Shown: positions 17,247-26,538 of the stretch, in pieces
Numbering within the stretch: the first letter of the stretch is position 1
Layout of the letters: each line of letters begins with the position of its first letter
Assembly: GCA_944323685.1 (NCBI GenBank)
Contig: CALUTJ010000003.1
Location: 1-64,000, forward strand
Source of the DNA: Candidatus Gastranaerophilales bacterium
Lineage (GTDB): Bacteria > Cyanobacteriota > Vampirovibrionia > Gastranaerophilales > Gastranaerophilaceae
Reading direction: 5' to 3'
Length of the DNA: 64,000 bases
Notes under the pieces: generated by a model
Database searches by the model: none
What the model saw: only the letters and a program-made list of their open reading frames with translations
Told to the model about the DNA's origin: nothing
Translations under genes and position numbers: made by a program

Positions 17247-18253
17247 TTTTGATTTTTTAGTACACCTTCAAGGATCTCAATATACTTGTTTTTTAGTGAT
17301 TTTGGCGAAATTATTTTTACGGAAGTCCCCCATCTGAAAAGATGCCAGAGTATTTCGTAATCCCCCGAAGCTTTGAACTTTACCGTAACAGTGCCGTCTT
17401 CGTTCTGTTTTATTTTTTGTGTCGGGTGGAAATGATAGCTTAAAACCTCTGGTGCAGTTTCTTTTTCAAATTGCAGTTTAACCTCCTGTGCCAGCCCCTG
17501 ATAAACCCCGAAAGATTTTTCGGAAAATTCTTTAAGGTCAAAATCACCCTTATCAAAAGTTTGGTCAGTGAGTTTTACATCTTTGAATTTGTATAAAAGA
17601 TAATTGTATGGGTCCGGGCCTTTTTCTTCTTCTCTTGCAATCAAATATATCTTTTCTCCGTATATTAACCCGTACGGTGAAAGAGTTTTGTGTTTATCAT
17701 TATACGTTGCTGTGATTTTTTTGTTTGCTTTCATTGCTTCCCGAATTAAAGAGAGCGTGTTTATATCAATGTTGTGGTTAGGCATCTGTCGTACGGCATA
17801 GCCTTCTGTTTGCAATAAAATTTCAAGCACGTTTTCAATTTTATGCAGACTTTTTCTGCTTAGTGCCTTTATTTTTGTAATTGTTGAATCAAGAAGATTT
17901 TCTTTATCACAAAAGCCTTGCTGCTGCTGAATTTCTTTCAATTTTTCGAGGTTAGCAAGCTCTTCCGGAGTAAAAGCAATGATTTCGTTTAAGTATCCGC
18001 CCGTAAAACCCCAGTGTTTTACTCTGTCATTGGATTCGATTTCATCAATTTGCGGAAAAATGTTTGTAATGCTTTCTCGCATACGCTCTGCTGTTCTTCT
18101 TGAAACATTAAACTCCTGTTGTATATCCTGAATTGTTACTCCGAGAGGTCTTGCCTGCATAAGTACGAGCAGCTGCAAAATATCGCTGATTCTGGAGTAT
18201 CTTGGTTTATCTTCCATATTCATAATTCCCATAATAAACACTTTATGCGCCAC
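17243..18253 (-). CDS. WYL-domain transcriptional regulator
   Basis: This is a protein of up to 336 residues. An N-terminal winged helix-turn-helix (~20-85, with GVTIQDIQQEFNVSRRTAERMR) is followed by a WYL domain (~170-240, ITATYNDKHKTLSPYGLIYGEKIYLIA) and a C-terminal WCX-like segment. WYL regulators bind nucleic-acid or nucleotide ligands and often control defence systems. The start is uncertain: GTG at 18253, or downstream ATGs near 18223-18217, of which 18223 has GGGA just upstream. It points away from the DnaB-fragment gene and may regulate across the 18254-18446 gap. Confidence 0.88.
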   Translation of the reverse strand: MAHKVFIMGIMNMEDKPRYSRISDILQLLVLMQARPLGVTIQDIQQEFNVSRRTAERMRESITNIFPQIDEIESNDRVKHWGFTGGYLNEIIAFTPEELANLEKLKEIQQQQGFCDKENLLDSTITKIKALSRKSLHKIENVLEILLQTEGYAVRQMPNHNIDINTLSLIREAMKANKKITATYNDKHKTLSPYGLIYGEKIYLIAREEEKGPDPYNYLLYKFKDVKLTDQTFDKGDFDLKEFSEKSFGVYQGLAQEVKLQFEKETAPEVLSYHFHPTQKIKQNEDGTVTVKFKASGDYEILWHLFRWGTSVKIISPKSLKNKYIEILEGVLKNQN

Positions 18254-18446
18254 AATCGGACGTGTATATTATACGGTATTTAGTAACACTTATCAATCAA
18301 TATACTTAATATAGCTGAAAATGTATCAATTGAACACAATTTTGCATCCTGTACTTGATTAATATAATAATCAGAGCATTAATACAATAGTAATGTCCAT
18401 ATCTGACGTATTAAATTGTTAATCTGTACAAAAGAAAGGGAAAATA

Positions 18447-18671
18447 ATGACTGATTTTCATTTAATAAAGGATTTTATCCCTAATGTGCATAATTCCGTA
18501 GAAAAAAGTTACTACAACCATGATGAAGATGTCGATTCAAAAGCTGCAGAGATAATTATTGCAAAACACAGAAACGGAGCGATAGGCAGTATTGATTTGC
18601 AATTTGACTCATCACATGTTCAATTTCAAAACGGTTCTAGATATTTTCCACAAGAAAGGGAAATCTCATGA
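18447..18671 (+). CDS. DnaB helicase C-terminal orphan fragment (74 aa)
   Basis: Residues ~22-62 match the extreme C-terminus of replicative helicase DnaB: YYNHDED... then A-E-I-I-I-A-K-H-R-N-G, followed by a G-x-I-x-L-x-F strand and Q-F-Q-N. The rest of DnaB is absent. The first ~20 residues (MTDFHLIKDFIPNVHNS) do not look like DnaB. A clear AAAGGGAAA ribosome site and ATGA coupling to the next gene suggest it is still expressed. It may be a remnant of a phage or plasmid helicase, or a short protein using the DnaB tail as a docking surface; I cannot tell which. Confidence 0.55.
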   Translation: MTDFHLIKDFIPNVHNSVEKSYYNHDEDVDSKAAEIIIAKHRNGAIGSIDLQFDSSHVQFQNGSRYFPQEREIS

Positions 18672-19627
18672 ATAAACTTATCAACAATGTTTACACAATA
18701 TTTAAAACAGAACTTGAAGAATACAATAAGCAGCGTGCAAAAAAGATTGAACTGGCATATATTGGTGAATGTCAAGGATTTTATGTGTTTGCCGGAGATT
18801 GGCAAAGTTTATTTTTAATAAACAATGAAGGAGGGATAGAAATTCATTTTCAAAAGGATAAACCTAAAACTGTTGATGATTTGGGTTCTCGCTTGAGTTC
18901 AGATTTTTACATAACAGCAAAGAAAAAAGACTTTAATTATAAAATTTTCATACAATGGCTGTATGAAAAAAATTTGTTAGTTAAAAATATTAAATGGTCT
19001 AATATAGAAGTAATTAAATATATACAAGAACGAACTAACAAAATTAAACCGTTTGAAGGCGAAATTTTAATTTCTCCGGACACAGGAAAACTTTGTGGTT
19101 GTTTAATACGCGGCTGGTCGGAAGATAGATTTTTTATAGAAACATACAATTATACAGACAAACCGCACATTATTACAAAACTAAATAACGATTTATATAA
19201 ATTTTATCTTTCTGACAAAAAGCCAAAAACACAAAAAGAACTGGATATAATACCTGTTTTGCCTTTTAAAAAAGAGTATTTTGAAAAACAAATTAAATCT
19301 TTAAAGCGTCTTGTATCAGAATTTATAAATGAAAAATCAGAAAATGGAAAGCATTCAAAATATTATGAATTACTCCTGCTTTATAGAGCTTTTAATCCCA
19401 ATATTAACGTTGAATCAATAAGTAAACATAAATTTGAAACTAAAAGATTAAAATACATTTCTTTTGTAGACACAGCAGTCCAAGCTTACGCAAAAGAAAA
19501 AAATATTAATCCATACCAAATATTGTCAGAAATGTTTGAACAAAATTTTATTGATGATAAAGCGAGAGTCAATCAAAATAAAAGAGAAGAATTAATTAAA
19601 AAATATTCTTATCTTTTTGAGAAATAA
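18668..19627 (+). CDS. Protein of unknown function in accessory island
   Basis: This is a 319-residue soluble protein with no recognised domain. The first ~170 residues look alpha/beta with conserved-looking turns (YIGECQGFYVFAGDW, GEILISPDTGKLCGCLIRGW). The C-terminal half is Lys-rich and helical. The start overlaps the upstream DnaB-tail gene by ATGA, with an AAAGGGAAA ribosome site nearly identical to the one before that gene. No membrane segment or nuclease motif is visible. The position between a WYL regulator and a toxin-antitoxin pair suggests an accessory or defence role, but this is inference from context only. Confidence 0.65.
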   Translation: MNKLINNVYTIFKTELEEYNKQRAKKIELAYIGECQGFYVFAGDWQSLFLINNEGGIEIHFQKDKPKTVDDLGSRLSSDFYITAKKKDFNYKIFIQWLYEKNLLVKNIKWSNIEVIKYIQERTNKIKPFEGEILISPDTGKLCGCLIRGWSEDRFFIETYNYTDKPHIITKLNNDLYKFYLSDKKPKTQKELDIIPVLPFKKEYFEKQIKSLKRLVSEFINEKSENGKHSKYYELLLLYRAFNPNINVESISKHKFETKRLKYISFVDTAVQAYAKEKNINPYQILSEMFEQNFIDDKARVNQNKREELIKKYSYLFEK

Positions 19628-19697
19628 AATGAAGCAAGTTATTGGAAAATAATTTTTTAATCCTTATGTTATTTATTAAAGAAAAAGGTATTTTGTT

Positions 19698-20288
19698 ATG
19701 AATAATGAACCCCAAAAACAACAAATAGAAGAAACACAAGAATTAGGTTCTAAAGTAAAAGAGTTATTAAAACCAGAAAATCTTATCGGTCCTTTTAATT
19801 CTGTACAAGATTTTATGAAAAGTTTGTGGGACGAAGAATTATTGGTGTATGAAATGGCAACAGTTGTTAGTACATCAGATAGATATATAAGTGTTAATTC
19901 TGATTCAAGTCGTAGATGGTTCGATGAAGAATATTTTAAAGTGTATAATGCAAGTAATGCTCGTAAAGCAACAAAATTAGCAAGAGTAAAATTTAGATAT
20001 CCTGCTTATACTATTCATTCTGATATAGATAGAAAAATTAATTGGATTTTAAATTCTAAAGAAAAACAAGATTTAATAGAATTACTTAAAGAATCTAGTT
20101 TAAAAGAATCAAACTTAACTAATTGGGAATATGCAATATTACAATTTAATTTAGAAGCTTTTCCCGAAGCTAATAGAGATTATTGTTTAAATTTAACAAT
20201 AGCTAAGCAAAATCAAATGAATGATAATGAACCGCAAAAGTATTGGTTGCCTATTGATTTACCAATGCCAGATTACACAAAATTATGA
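19698..20288 (+). CDS. Protein of unknown function in accessory island
   Basis: This is a 196-residue soluble protein. Features are an acidic N-terminus with PFNSVQDFMKSLWDEE, a middle segment with ARVKFRYPAYTIHSDIDRKI, and a C-terminus ending IDLPMPDYTKL. No family recognised. It is 70 bp downstream of the previous gene and converges on the toxin-antitoxin pair. AT content is very high, in keeping with a horizontally acquired accessory segment (inference). Confidence 0.6.
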   Translation: MNNEPQKQQIEETQELGSKVKELLKPENLIGPFNSVQDFMKSLWDEELLVYEMATVVSTSDRYISVNSDSSRRWFDEEYFKVYNASNARKATKLARVKFRYPAYTIHSDIDRKINWILNSKEKQDLIELLKESSLKESNLTNWEYAILQFNLEAFPEANRDYCLNLTIAKQNQMNDNEPQKYWLPIDLPMPDYTKL

Positions 20289-20327
20289 TTCAAGAAATAA
20301 GTCTGGTGCTATCACTACTGCACCAAG

Positions 20328-20633
20328 TTACGCAACTTCTAATTCATATCCCAATTCTTGGAATATTTTAACAATCGTAGAGAATTTAGGCTCTTTTTCT
20401 GATTTAAAAATACTGTAAAGATGAGTTCTTGACATACCAACTTTTTTAGCAAATCCGGAAATTGAATCTTTGGCTTTAATAACAATTTCTAATGCACGAT
20501 AAAACGAGTTAAAATCTCCGTCTTCAAGATAATCTTTTAAGCTTGCATTTAAGTATAATTTAATATCTTCATCTGATTTTAAATCACCAACTATATAATT
20601 TTCTAAGTCTAGTGTATGTTTTAAATCTTTCAT
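20328..20633 (-). CDS. HigA-like XRE antitoxin
   Basis: Start at the ATG at 20633 (MKDLKHTLD...), where GGAG precedes it and the codon overlaps the toxin stop as ATGA; an upstream in-frame ATG at 20648 is less likely. It is about 101 residues. The N-terminal part (YLNASLKDYLEDGDFNSFYRALEIVIKA) followed by a helix-turn-helix (SISGFAKKVGMSRTHLYSIFKSEKEPKFSTIVKI) is typical of the addiction-module antidote family paired with Gp49-like toxins. It should bind and neutralise the toxin and repress the operon. Confidence 0.86.
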   Translation of the reverse strand: MKDLKHTLDLENYIVGDLKSDEDIKLYLNASLKDYLEDGDFNSFYRALEIVIKAKDSISGFAKKVGMSRTHLYSIFKSEKEPKFSTIVKIFQELGYELEVA

Positions 20634-20890
20634 TGTAAGTTTCTCCATTCTTGAAGTATACTTTTTGCCTTTTTAATGTCTTTGGATTTAGTTGATTTAT
20701 CGCCGCCATTTATTAACAAAACGATTATATTATCAATTTCCGTATAGTAAATTCGATAACCGGAGCCAAATTTCAATCTAAGTTCTGATATTTCACTGTC
20801 AATCTTTTTATGATCGCCAAAATTATTTTCCAATAATCTGGTTAATCTACTTTGTACTCTTGCTTTAGTAACTTTATCCAACGAATTCAT
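20630..20890 (-). CDS. HigB/RelE-superfamily toxin
   Basis: This 86-residue basic protein contains V-Q-S-R-L-T-R-L-L-E-N-N-F-G-D and E-L-R-L-K-F-G-S-G-Y-R-I-Y-Y, a pattern of the Gp49-like/HigB addiction toxin family, which cleaves mRNA at the ribosome. The terminal region (GGDKSTKSKDIKKAK) also fits this family. Toxin precedes antitoxin with a 4-base overlap, the usual higBA order. An upstream extension of the coding frame is possible but not needed. Confidence 0.87.
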   Translation of the reverse strand: MNSLDKVTKARVQSRLTRLLENNFGDHKKIDSEISELRLKFGSGYRIYYTEIDNIIVLLINGGDKSTKSKDIKKAKSILQEWRNLQ

Positions 20891-20992
20891 CCATTCAATA
20901 AATGGAGCTTTGTCATTTGCAAGTTGAGCAATTTTAATAATTCATTGTTTGATATTTGTATTGTATGCTTTAGCGGACAAAACGTCAAGATG

Positions 20993-23900
20993 CTATACAA
21001 TAGTGGATATAATTTTATTACTCGTCAAATTTCTTATGTAATCTTCTAAGTCGTAAATAGATAATAATTTAATATTGCTTTTTTCTTTTGGAAACATTAT
21101 ATAAAATGTACGGATTTTTGTTACATAAATAGACAATATTTGTGGTTTATTTGTTCTACCTGTTTTGAGTATATTTAATGCAACTTGATAATTGTCAGAA
21201 ATATATTGCTCCCGATTAATTACCCTATCTATTGCACTTTTGCCTGATTTATCGGGTTTGTACATCTTATCTAAATATTTTCTGGCATCTTTGGGTGAAT
21301 ATGCTCCTATATGGTGTTTGCATTCTATATTCAATAGGATATTTGAATCAGGCAGATATGCAAGTACATCGTAATCGCCTAGATTTTGCGGATGATTCCC
21401 GGATTTATCTCTTTTATGTAATTTAACTTCTCTATCAATAAAATTGGTATATTGTGCAAGTATATTATATGTATTGTCCACTAATTCTTTTTCGTGAATT
21501 TTTTTTATTTTTTCTAGTATTTGTGCTGATTTGCTATTTGTAATATTGTAAGGCATTCTAGTATTTTGTAAATGAGTACAAAAAGTTATTCCTGTTTTTT
21601 GTGCGGAATATGGACCCCAAACATATTTATTATTATATTTGATTAAAGGTCTTATTGTATATCTGCAAAATCTTAAATTAAATTCATCTAAAGGGATATC
21701 CTCGCATTGAAGTTTAACATTAATATTATTTTTATCAAAAATTTTTGTTATGTCGTCTTGTTTTAATGTTAAAAAATCTAATATTAATGGAATTTCTTTT
21801 TCTTCATCCTCTGAAAAATCCTTTAATGACAATTTAGCATTTTTAATGATTTCTGATTCATTTGCAATAACATATGTCTGTTCATTTTCATTCCAATTAG
21901 ATAAAACTGTCAAAAGATTTATCATACTCTGAAAGTTAAATCCAAAATCAGTTTTAAAGGCATTACAAAATTCTTCATGGAAACTCATATATGAAGTAAA
22001 TTTAATGTTTTTATAATTTTTATATAATTGCTCAGTTGCCTCTAGGTTAGCATAAGCGTCTTCTTTTTCAGAAAAATCATCTTTAAATATTGTTTCTATG
22101 CTCTTATCGTCCTTAACGATTAGCCCGCACGCCAAAAGTGAGTAATGAATAGAATCACTGTGGCGATAAGTAATTATTAACCAATCAACTAATGCCAACA
22201 TGAAACTTAGAGAATCATCTAAAAGTTCCTGTTTTCCATCAGGTGAAAGTTGAACAAATTTTTCAATTAAATATCTATAATTAGCAGCTTCTCTTAAAAA
22301 TTTTTCATGTGCAGCAGATAACTCGTTTTCTCTTGAATAATCAACCTCATGCTTAGTTGAGGCTTTGATTCGTTTTTCTTTCATCACATAAGTATTTATA
22401 TTTGCATCATTATATTCAATAAGTTTTGGAATTGCAGACTCAAAGTTATATTTTATGACTTCCTTATTTATATATTCTATTAATCCATTTTTAAGTGTAT
22501 CTAATATATACTTGGCTTTTTCAAGGTCATACTTACCAGGAAAAATATTTGCAGTATGCAAAATATTTGCCATAATATTTTGAACTCTAATAAAATCTTT
22601 GCTTTGGGGATATATATTCCTATGTCTTACAGGAAAGCAAGTTTCTTTTCTTTCTGCAAACACCATAAATCTAGCAGGTTTTATTTTATCCAAAAGCGTT
22701 TTTTCAATTATCAGCTTCTTCATTGATTGATCAGGAAGTATCTCATTTATTTTCTTGATAATTTCGTTTAATAGTTCAATTTGAACCGTTCGATTTTTCG
22801 TCTCCAGTAAATTATTAAATAATTTTTCTCTATTAAAAACAATTCTAAGCCCACAACAGTCTTCAAACTTAACTTTATCAATATTATAGATTTCATTTAT
22901 CGGGATCAAGTGTATAAGTTCTTTAATACTATTTTTTATTGCAAAATCAGATGGAACAATGAGTATTTGTAATTTTTTACTTGATTTAAAAAACAAATGT
23001 TCTTTTAATATATCTTGATATAGAGTAAGTGCATCTTCAATCATTTCAGAAAATATTTTTATTCCATCTATATACTCGCCATTAACCAACGGAAGTGTGT
23101 ACAAAAAGATATTCGTATTGGCGACAAGACAATTAATTGCAACAGTATGAAAATGTGGAGAAAACATGTATATCGATTCAGAGTTATCCATTTTTTCTAA
23201 AATCCAATTTCTTGGCTCTATATTCATTAAAGTATCTTTAGGAGATAACTCCCAAAACTTTTTAAGATTTTCATACCTTACTTTATCGCTGTAAAACGGA
23301 TCCAATAATATATCCTGGAAATTACGATATCCGGTCAAGATTTCACCTTCATTTTCTGATGAAAAGAAACTTATCAAATCAGCATTTGATGAAAAACTTT
23401 TTTTATTACCCTTTTTGGTAAAATCAAACTTTTTAAATAAATCATCAATATCTTGAATTTCATCTATAAATTGAACAAAATCAGTATAGTTATATAACTT
23501 GAAGCTCAATTCTTCTCTGAAACCTAAAAAACTGAAAGCAGTTGTGAGACTTGGATGAACAACAATAATGTCAATTTGGCAAGCCCTCTCGTCAGAATTT
23601 ATTTTAAGTTCAACAAGTTTGTTATTTGCAATAATTTTAAAAATACCACTTTGGGTTAATTTTTCTTTGTATTTTTTTAATTTATTACTTATTTGGGTTA
23701 AATGCTCGGCTGCATCTAAACTTGCCTTTTCACAAAAATTTTGCAATAAAATTATTAAAATTCTATTTTCATGAAAAATTATCATTGTATTGGTTGAATA
23801 ATCCGGCTGATCTTCAAAAAATAAATGTGCATTTTTGAAGCAATTACAATTTTGGGGTAATTTATTGCATATAAAATTATTTAATTGTTTTTTCAACAAT

Positions 23901-24742
23901 ATGTTATTATCCAGAGTTTCAAGCTGTTTTATGTTGCCATTTAAAATTTTATTCCATTTGTCTAATAAGACCGCTGCCATTCTTCTTATTGGTAACAAAT
24001 AATATTTACTGTCTTTTTTTACAAACAATGAAGTTATTGCTTTACCTGTTAAAAATGCTTCTCCAAAGTTTTTATCTTTTAATATTTCTTTATATGTTGG
24101 TTCTTTTTGTGAGTACCAATCAAGAGTTTTTGTATCAAATATATCTAATAAGTTTAACTTTGCATATAAAAATAAATTACATTGATTCCAAAATTTTTCG
24201 TCAGGTAGTTCAAAATGACCAATTTTTATTTGTTTATCATTATTATTTGATATGTTCTCTATTATATTATTTTGTAATTTTAATATTTTTAGTAAATCAT
24301 TTCTTGGATTTTGTTCGGTTATCTTGTATAAATCTTTGTCTAGCGAGCAATGATATAGTTCAAAATATTTCAAATAGTCATAAGTATTTTCTAACTCTCC
24401 TCCATATAAAAATTTGTAAAAATTTCCATCCAAATAATAAAAAATTTCACCCCAATCATTTTCAGGATAATAATCTTCCATTCCTATAAAGTCAGGTATA
24501 AAAGTTGCTATTTTATAAAAAAATGATTTGAAATCGCTATATTTTTTAATTTTATTTTTTGATGGAAAATTATAATCAAGAATTTCAAATAGGCATAAAA
24601 ACAAAAAAGATGGTTTTACTGTCGCTGAAATGTTGGGAAGCCAACTACTTAAGACAAATAAGGAATGACAAATATCCTCAAATGAATAATTTTTATAAAT
24701 TTTTTGTATTTGTTCTTTTTTATGTTTTAAAGTGTCTGTCAT
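20993..24742 (-). CDS. 1249-residue protein with C-terminal PD-(D/E)XK nuclease domain
   Basis: Most of this 1249-residue protein is helical and unrecognised. Near the C-terminus Gly1122-Asp-Tyr-Asp1125 is followed by a hydrophobic strand and Glu1140-Cys-Lys1142, the PD-(D/E)XK nuclease signature, then H-H and a region with KDARKYLDKMY. This resembles the restriction-endonuclease-like domains of defence proteins. It is the third gene of an operon led by an OLD-family nuclease and a UvrD-like helicase, with only 7 bp to the helicase gene. Known two-gene Gabija lacks such a component, so it may be an added effector or a marker of a distinct system. The start is the ATG at 24742. Confidence 0.72.
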   Translation of the reverse strand: MTDTLKHKKEQIQKIYKNYSFEDICHSLFVLSSWLPNISATVKPSFLFLCLFEILDYNFPSKNKIKKYSDFKSFFYKIATFIPDFIGMEDYYPENDWGEIFYYLDGNFYKFLYGGELENTYDYLKYFELYHCSLDKDLYKITEQNPRNDLLKILKLQNNIIENISNNNDKQIKIGHFELPDEKFWNQCNLFLYAKLNLLDIFDTKTLDWYSQKEPTYKEILKDKNFGEAFLTGKAITSLFVKKDSKYYLLPIRRMAAVLLDKWNKILNGNIKQLETLDNNILLKKQLNNFICNKLPQNCNCFKNAHLFFEDQPDYSTNTMIIFHENRILIILLQNFCEKASLDAAEHLTQISNKLKKYKEKLTQSGIFKIIANNKLVELKINSDERACQIDIIVVHPSLTTAFSFLGFREELSFKLYNYTDFVQFIDEIQDIDDLFKKFDFTKKGNKKSFSSNADLISFFSSENEGEILTGYRNFQDILLDPFYSDKVRYENLKKFWELSPKDTLMNIEPRNWILEKMDNSESIYMFSPHFHTVAINCLVANTNIFLYTLPLVNGEYIDGIKIFSEMIEDALTLYQDILKEHLFFKSSKKLQILIVPSDFAIKNSIKELIHLIPINEIYNIDKVKFEDCCGLRIVFNREKLFNNLLETKNRTVQIELLNEIIKKINEILPDQSMKKLIIEKTLLDKIKPARFMVFAERKETCFPVRHRNIYPQSKDFIRVQNIMANILHTANIFPGKYDLEKAKYILDTLKNGLIEYINKEVIKYNFESAIPKLIEYNDANINTYVMKEKRIKASTKHEVDYSRENELSAAHEKFLREAANYRYLIEKFVQLSPDGKQELLDDSLSFMLALVDWLIITYRHSDSIHYSLLACGLIVKDDKSIETIFKDDFSEKEDAYANLEATEQLYKNYKNIKFTSYMSFHEEFCNAFKTDFGFNFQSMINLLTVLSNWNENEQTYVIANESEIIKNAKLSLKDFSEDEEKEIPLILDFLTLKQDDITKIFDKNNINVKLQCEDIPLDEFNLRFCRYTIRPLIKYNNKYVWGPYSAQKTGITFCTHLQNTRMPYNITNSKSAQILEKIKKIHEKELVDNTYNILAQYTNFIDREVKLHKRDKSGNHPQNLGDYDVLAYLPDSNILLNIECKHHIGAYSPKDARKYLDKMYKPDKSGKSAIDRVINREQYISDNYQVALNILKTGRTNKPQILSIYVTKIRTFYIMFPKEKSNIKLLSIYDLEDYIRNLTSNKIISTIV

Positions 24743-24749
24743 AAAATAA

Positions 24750-26534
24750 CTATACTCGTATTATATTATATAGCCCTGTCTTATTAATTAATTGTTCATT
24801 TTGTTCAGATAATTCAGTGACAACTATAAATAAATGATCTTTGGCTCTACTAAGTGCAACGTATTTTTTTCTGTGTTCTTCATCTAACATATTAGGGTTA
24901 GTTATAAATTTTATTAATTTGTTTTCAGCTTTATTTCGACCATCATCAAAAATAAATAATGAAACCATATCATACTCTGTGCCTTTTGCACCGTGTATTG
25001 TACTTACGTCTGTTTTATATTCTGTTATTTTAAGATGCTTTGACATATCCTCAACGGAATGTTCTTCTGCAAAAGTTGCTGCTTGTCCGGCTCTATAATT
25101 ACTAAGTTTTATTCCAAACCCGGATAATTTATCTTTTAATAAAGTATAAAATTCCTTAATCGTCATTTCATTTATAGCTTCAAGATTTGTACAGAGTTCC
25201 AAAACTTCAAGAGATATAGCTCTTTGTTTTAATTTGTCTTTAATTATATTGAATGGTTGTTTCTTGAATAATTTTAAAATTTCATTTAATGTAAGTTCAA
25301 ATTTTTTATCTGTTGCATATTGATAGGATTTTAATACTTGAGTAATTAGAATATATCTTTCTTTTGTATCCTTTGTCTGAAATTCATCCCATATATTATC
25401 TAAAAGTTGATATTGTTGAGAATTTAAATTTGTTTTTATATTACGTAAATCCTTATTATTCTTCGTTAAAATAATTGAAGTAAAATTATTACCTGACAAT
25501 TCTATTTCTTTCTGCTTGATAAAGGGAAGGGTATTTTGTGAATTGCCAACAATGATACTAGGAATATCACCTTCCATATTTCTTTTACATTTCTGCTGGT
25601 TACCAGTAAAGTTATCCAATGTTTTAATTATTTTTTCTGTACTTCTCCAATTATCTGCAATTTGGTATTCAACAAGACCATCAATAGAAAAGTCCCTGAA
25701 GTCTTCCGGTTTAGCCCCTTGAAATCCATAAATTGATTGGTTGTAGTCTCCGATAACCCCAATGATACATTTGGGGGATGCTAACATTTTAACTATTTCT
25801 GTCTGTATCGGATTTGTATCTTGAAATTCATCAATGAAAATATAAGGATATTTACATCGTAAAATATCTACTAATACAGGATTTTGTTTAAGAAGCTGAT
25901 AAGAAACATATAAAACATCTTCGTGGTCAATAATTCCTTCTTGCCAATACATTTTTTTATAAACAAAGAATTCTTTACTTTTAATTATTGTAGTTGGAAA
26001 TGGTATAGCTCTGGCTGTAGGAATTTGATTTGGTGCAATTTCTAGTAATAATTCCTTATTTGTAAAAATATATCTTAATTCAGAAAGAATCTGTTTTAAC
26101 TTTGGCCTATTTTCTTCTTTGTACAAAAATTTGTATCTTGGAGCGATATTGTTAATCCAGTTCATTACATACCTAGTGTTTGGTTGATGTTCATCATGCC
26201 CGTCTAGCTCTTTCATATTAAAAACTATTGGATTATTTTCATTATCTTTCGCTAAATATGCATATGGTTTTATCAAATTTCTATACAAAAAACTATGTAT
26301 TGTCGAAACATCAACTCTTGCTGATTTATCTTTTAAACGAGTTTTAATTTCTTCAACTGCGATATTAGTATAAGTAATACAAGCAATGTTGTTTATTGAA
26401 TTTAGTCTTTTTGAATTCGACAGGACATTTTTAATATGATTTATTAAAAATCTGGTTTTTCCTGCACCAGGTCCAGCTGAAATTTTGAAAGGTTTTTCAA
26501 TATCTATTTGTGTATCAGAACAAATTGCTTCCAT
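24750..26534 (-). CDS. UvrD/Rep-like superfamily 1 helicase (GajB-like)
   Basis: This 594-residue protein has SF1 helicase motifs in order: Walker A GPGAGKT at 21-27, motif Ia around ACITYTN (51-57), motif II IDEFQDT at 234-240, motif III-like IIGVIGDYNQSIYGFQG, motif V STIHGAKGTEYD and motif VI YVALSRAKD. It should be an ATP-dependent 3'-5' DNA translocase or helicase. Its size and pairing with an OLD-family nuclease match GajB of Gabija phage-defence systems, where ATP or NTP depletion and DNA cleavage are linked. It is separated by 4 bp from the OLD gene and 7 bp from the downstream nuclease gene. Confidence 0.87.
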   Translation of the reverse strand: MEAICSDTQIDIEKPFKISAGPGAGKTRFLINHIKNVLSNSKRLNSINNIACITYTNIAVEEIKTRLKDKSARVDVSTIHSFLYRNLIKPYAYLAKDNENNPIVFNMKELDGHDEHQPNTRYVMNWINNIAPRYKFLYKEENRPKLKQILSELRYIFTNKELLLEIAPNQIPTARAIPFPTTIIKSKEFFVYKKMYWQEGIIDHEDVLYVSYQLLKQNPVLVDILRCKYPYIFIDEFQDTNPIQTEIVKMLASPKCIIGVIGDYNQSIYGFQGAKPEDFRDFSIDGLVEYQIADNWRSTEKIIKTLDNFTGNQQKCKRNMEGDIPSIIVGNSQNTLPFIKQKEIELSGNNFTSIILTKNNKDLRNIKTNLNSQQYQLLDNIWDEFQTKDTKERYILITQVLKSYQYATDKKFELTLNEILKLFKKQPFNIIKDKLKQRAISLEVLELCTNLEAINEMTIKEFYTLLKDKLSGFGIKLSNYRAGQAATFAEEHSVEDMSKHLKITEYKTDVSTIHGAKGTEYDMVSLFIFDDGRNKAENKLIKFITNPNMLDEEHRKKYVALSRAKDHLFIVVTELSEQNEQLINKTGLYNIIRV

Positions 26535-26538
26535 AAAA

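Noticed and set aside
23989..24489. 166-codon rightward frame inside the 1249-residue gene
   Set aside because: Antisense shadow with Leu/Ile/Tyr-rich low-complexity translation; the opposite strand is part of a clear long gene.
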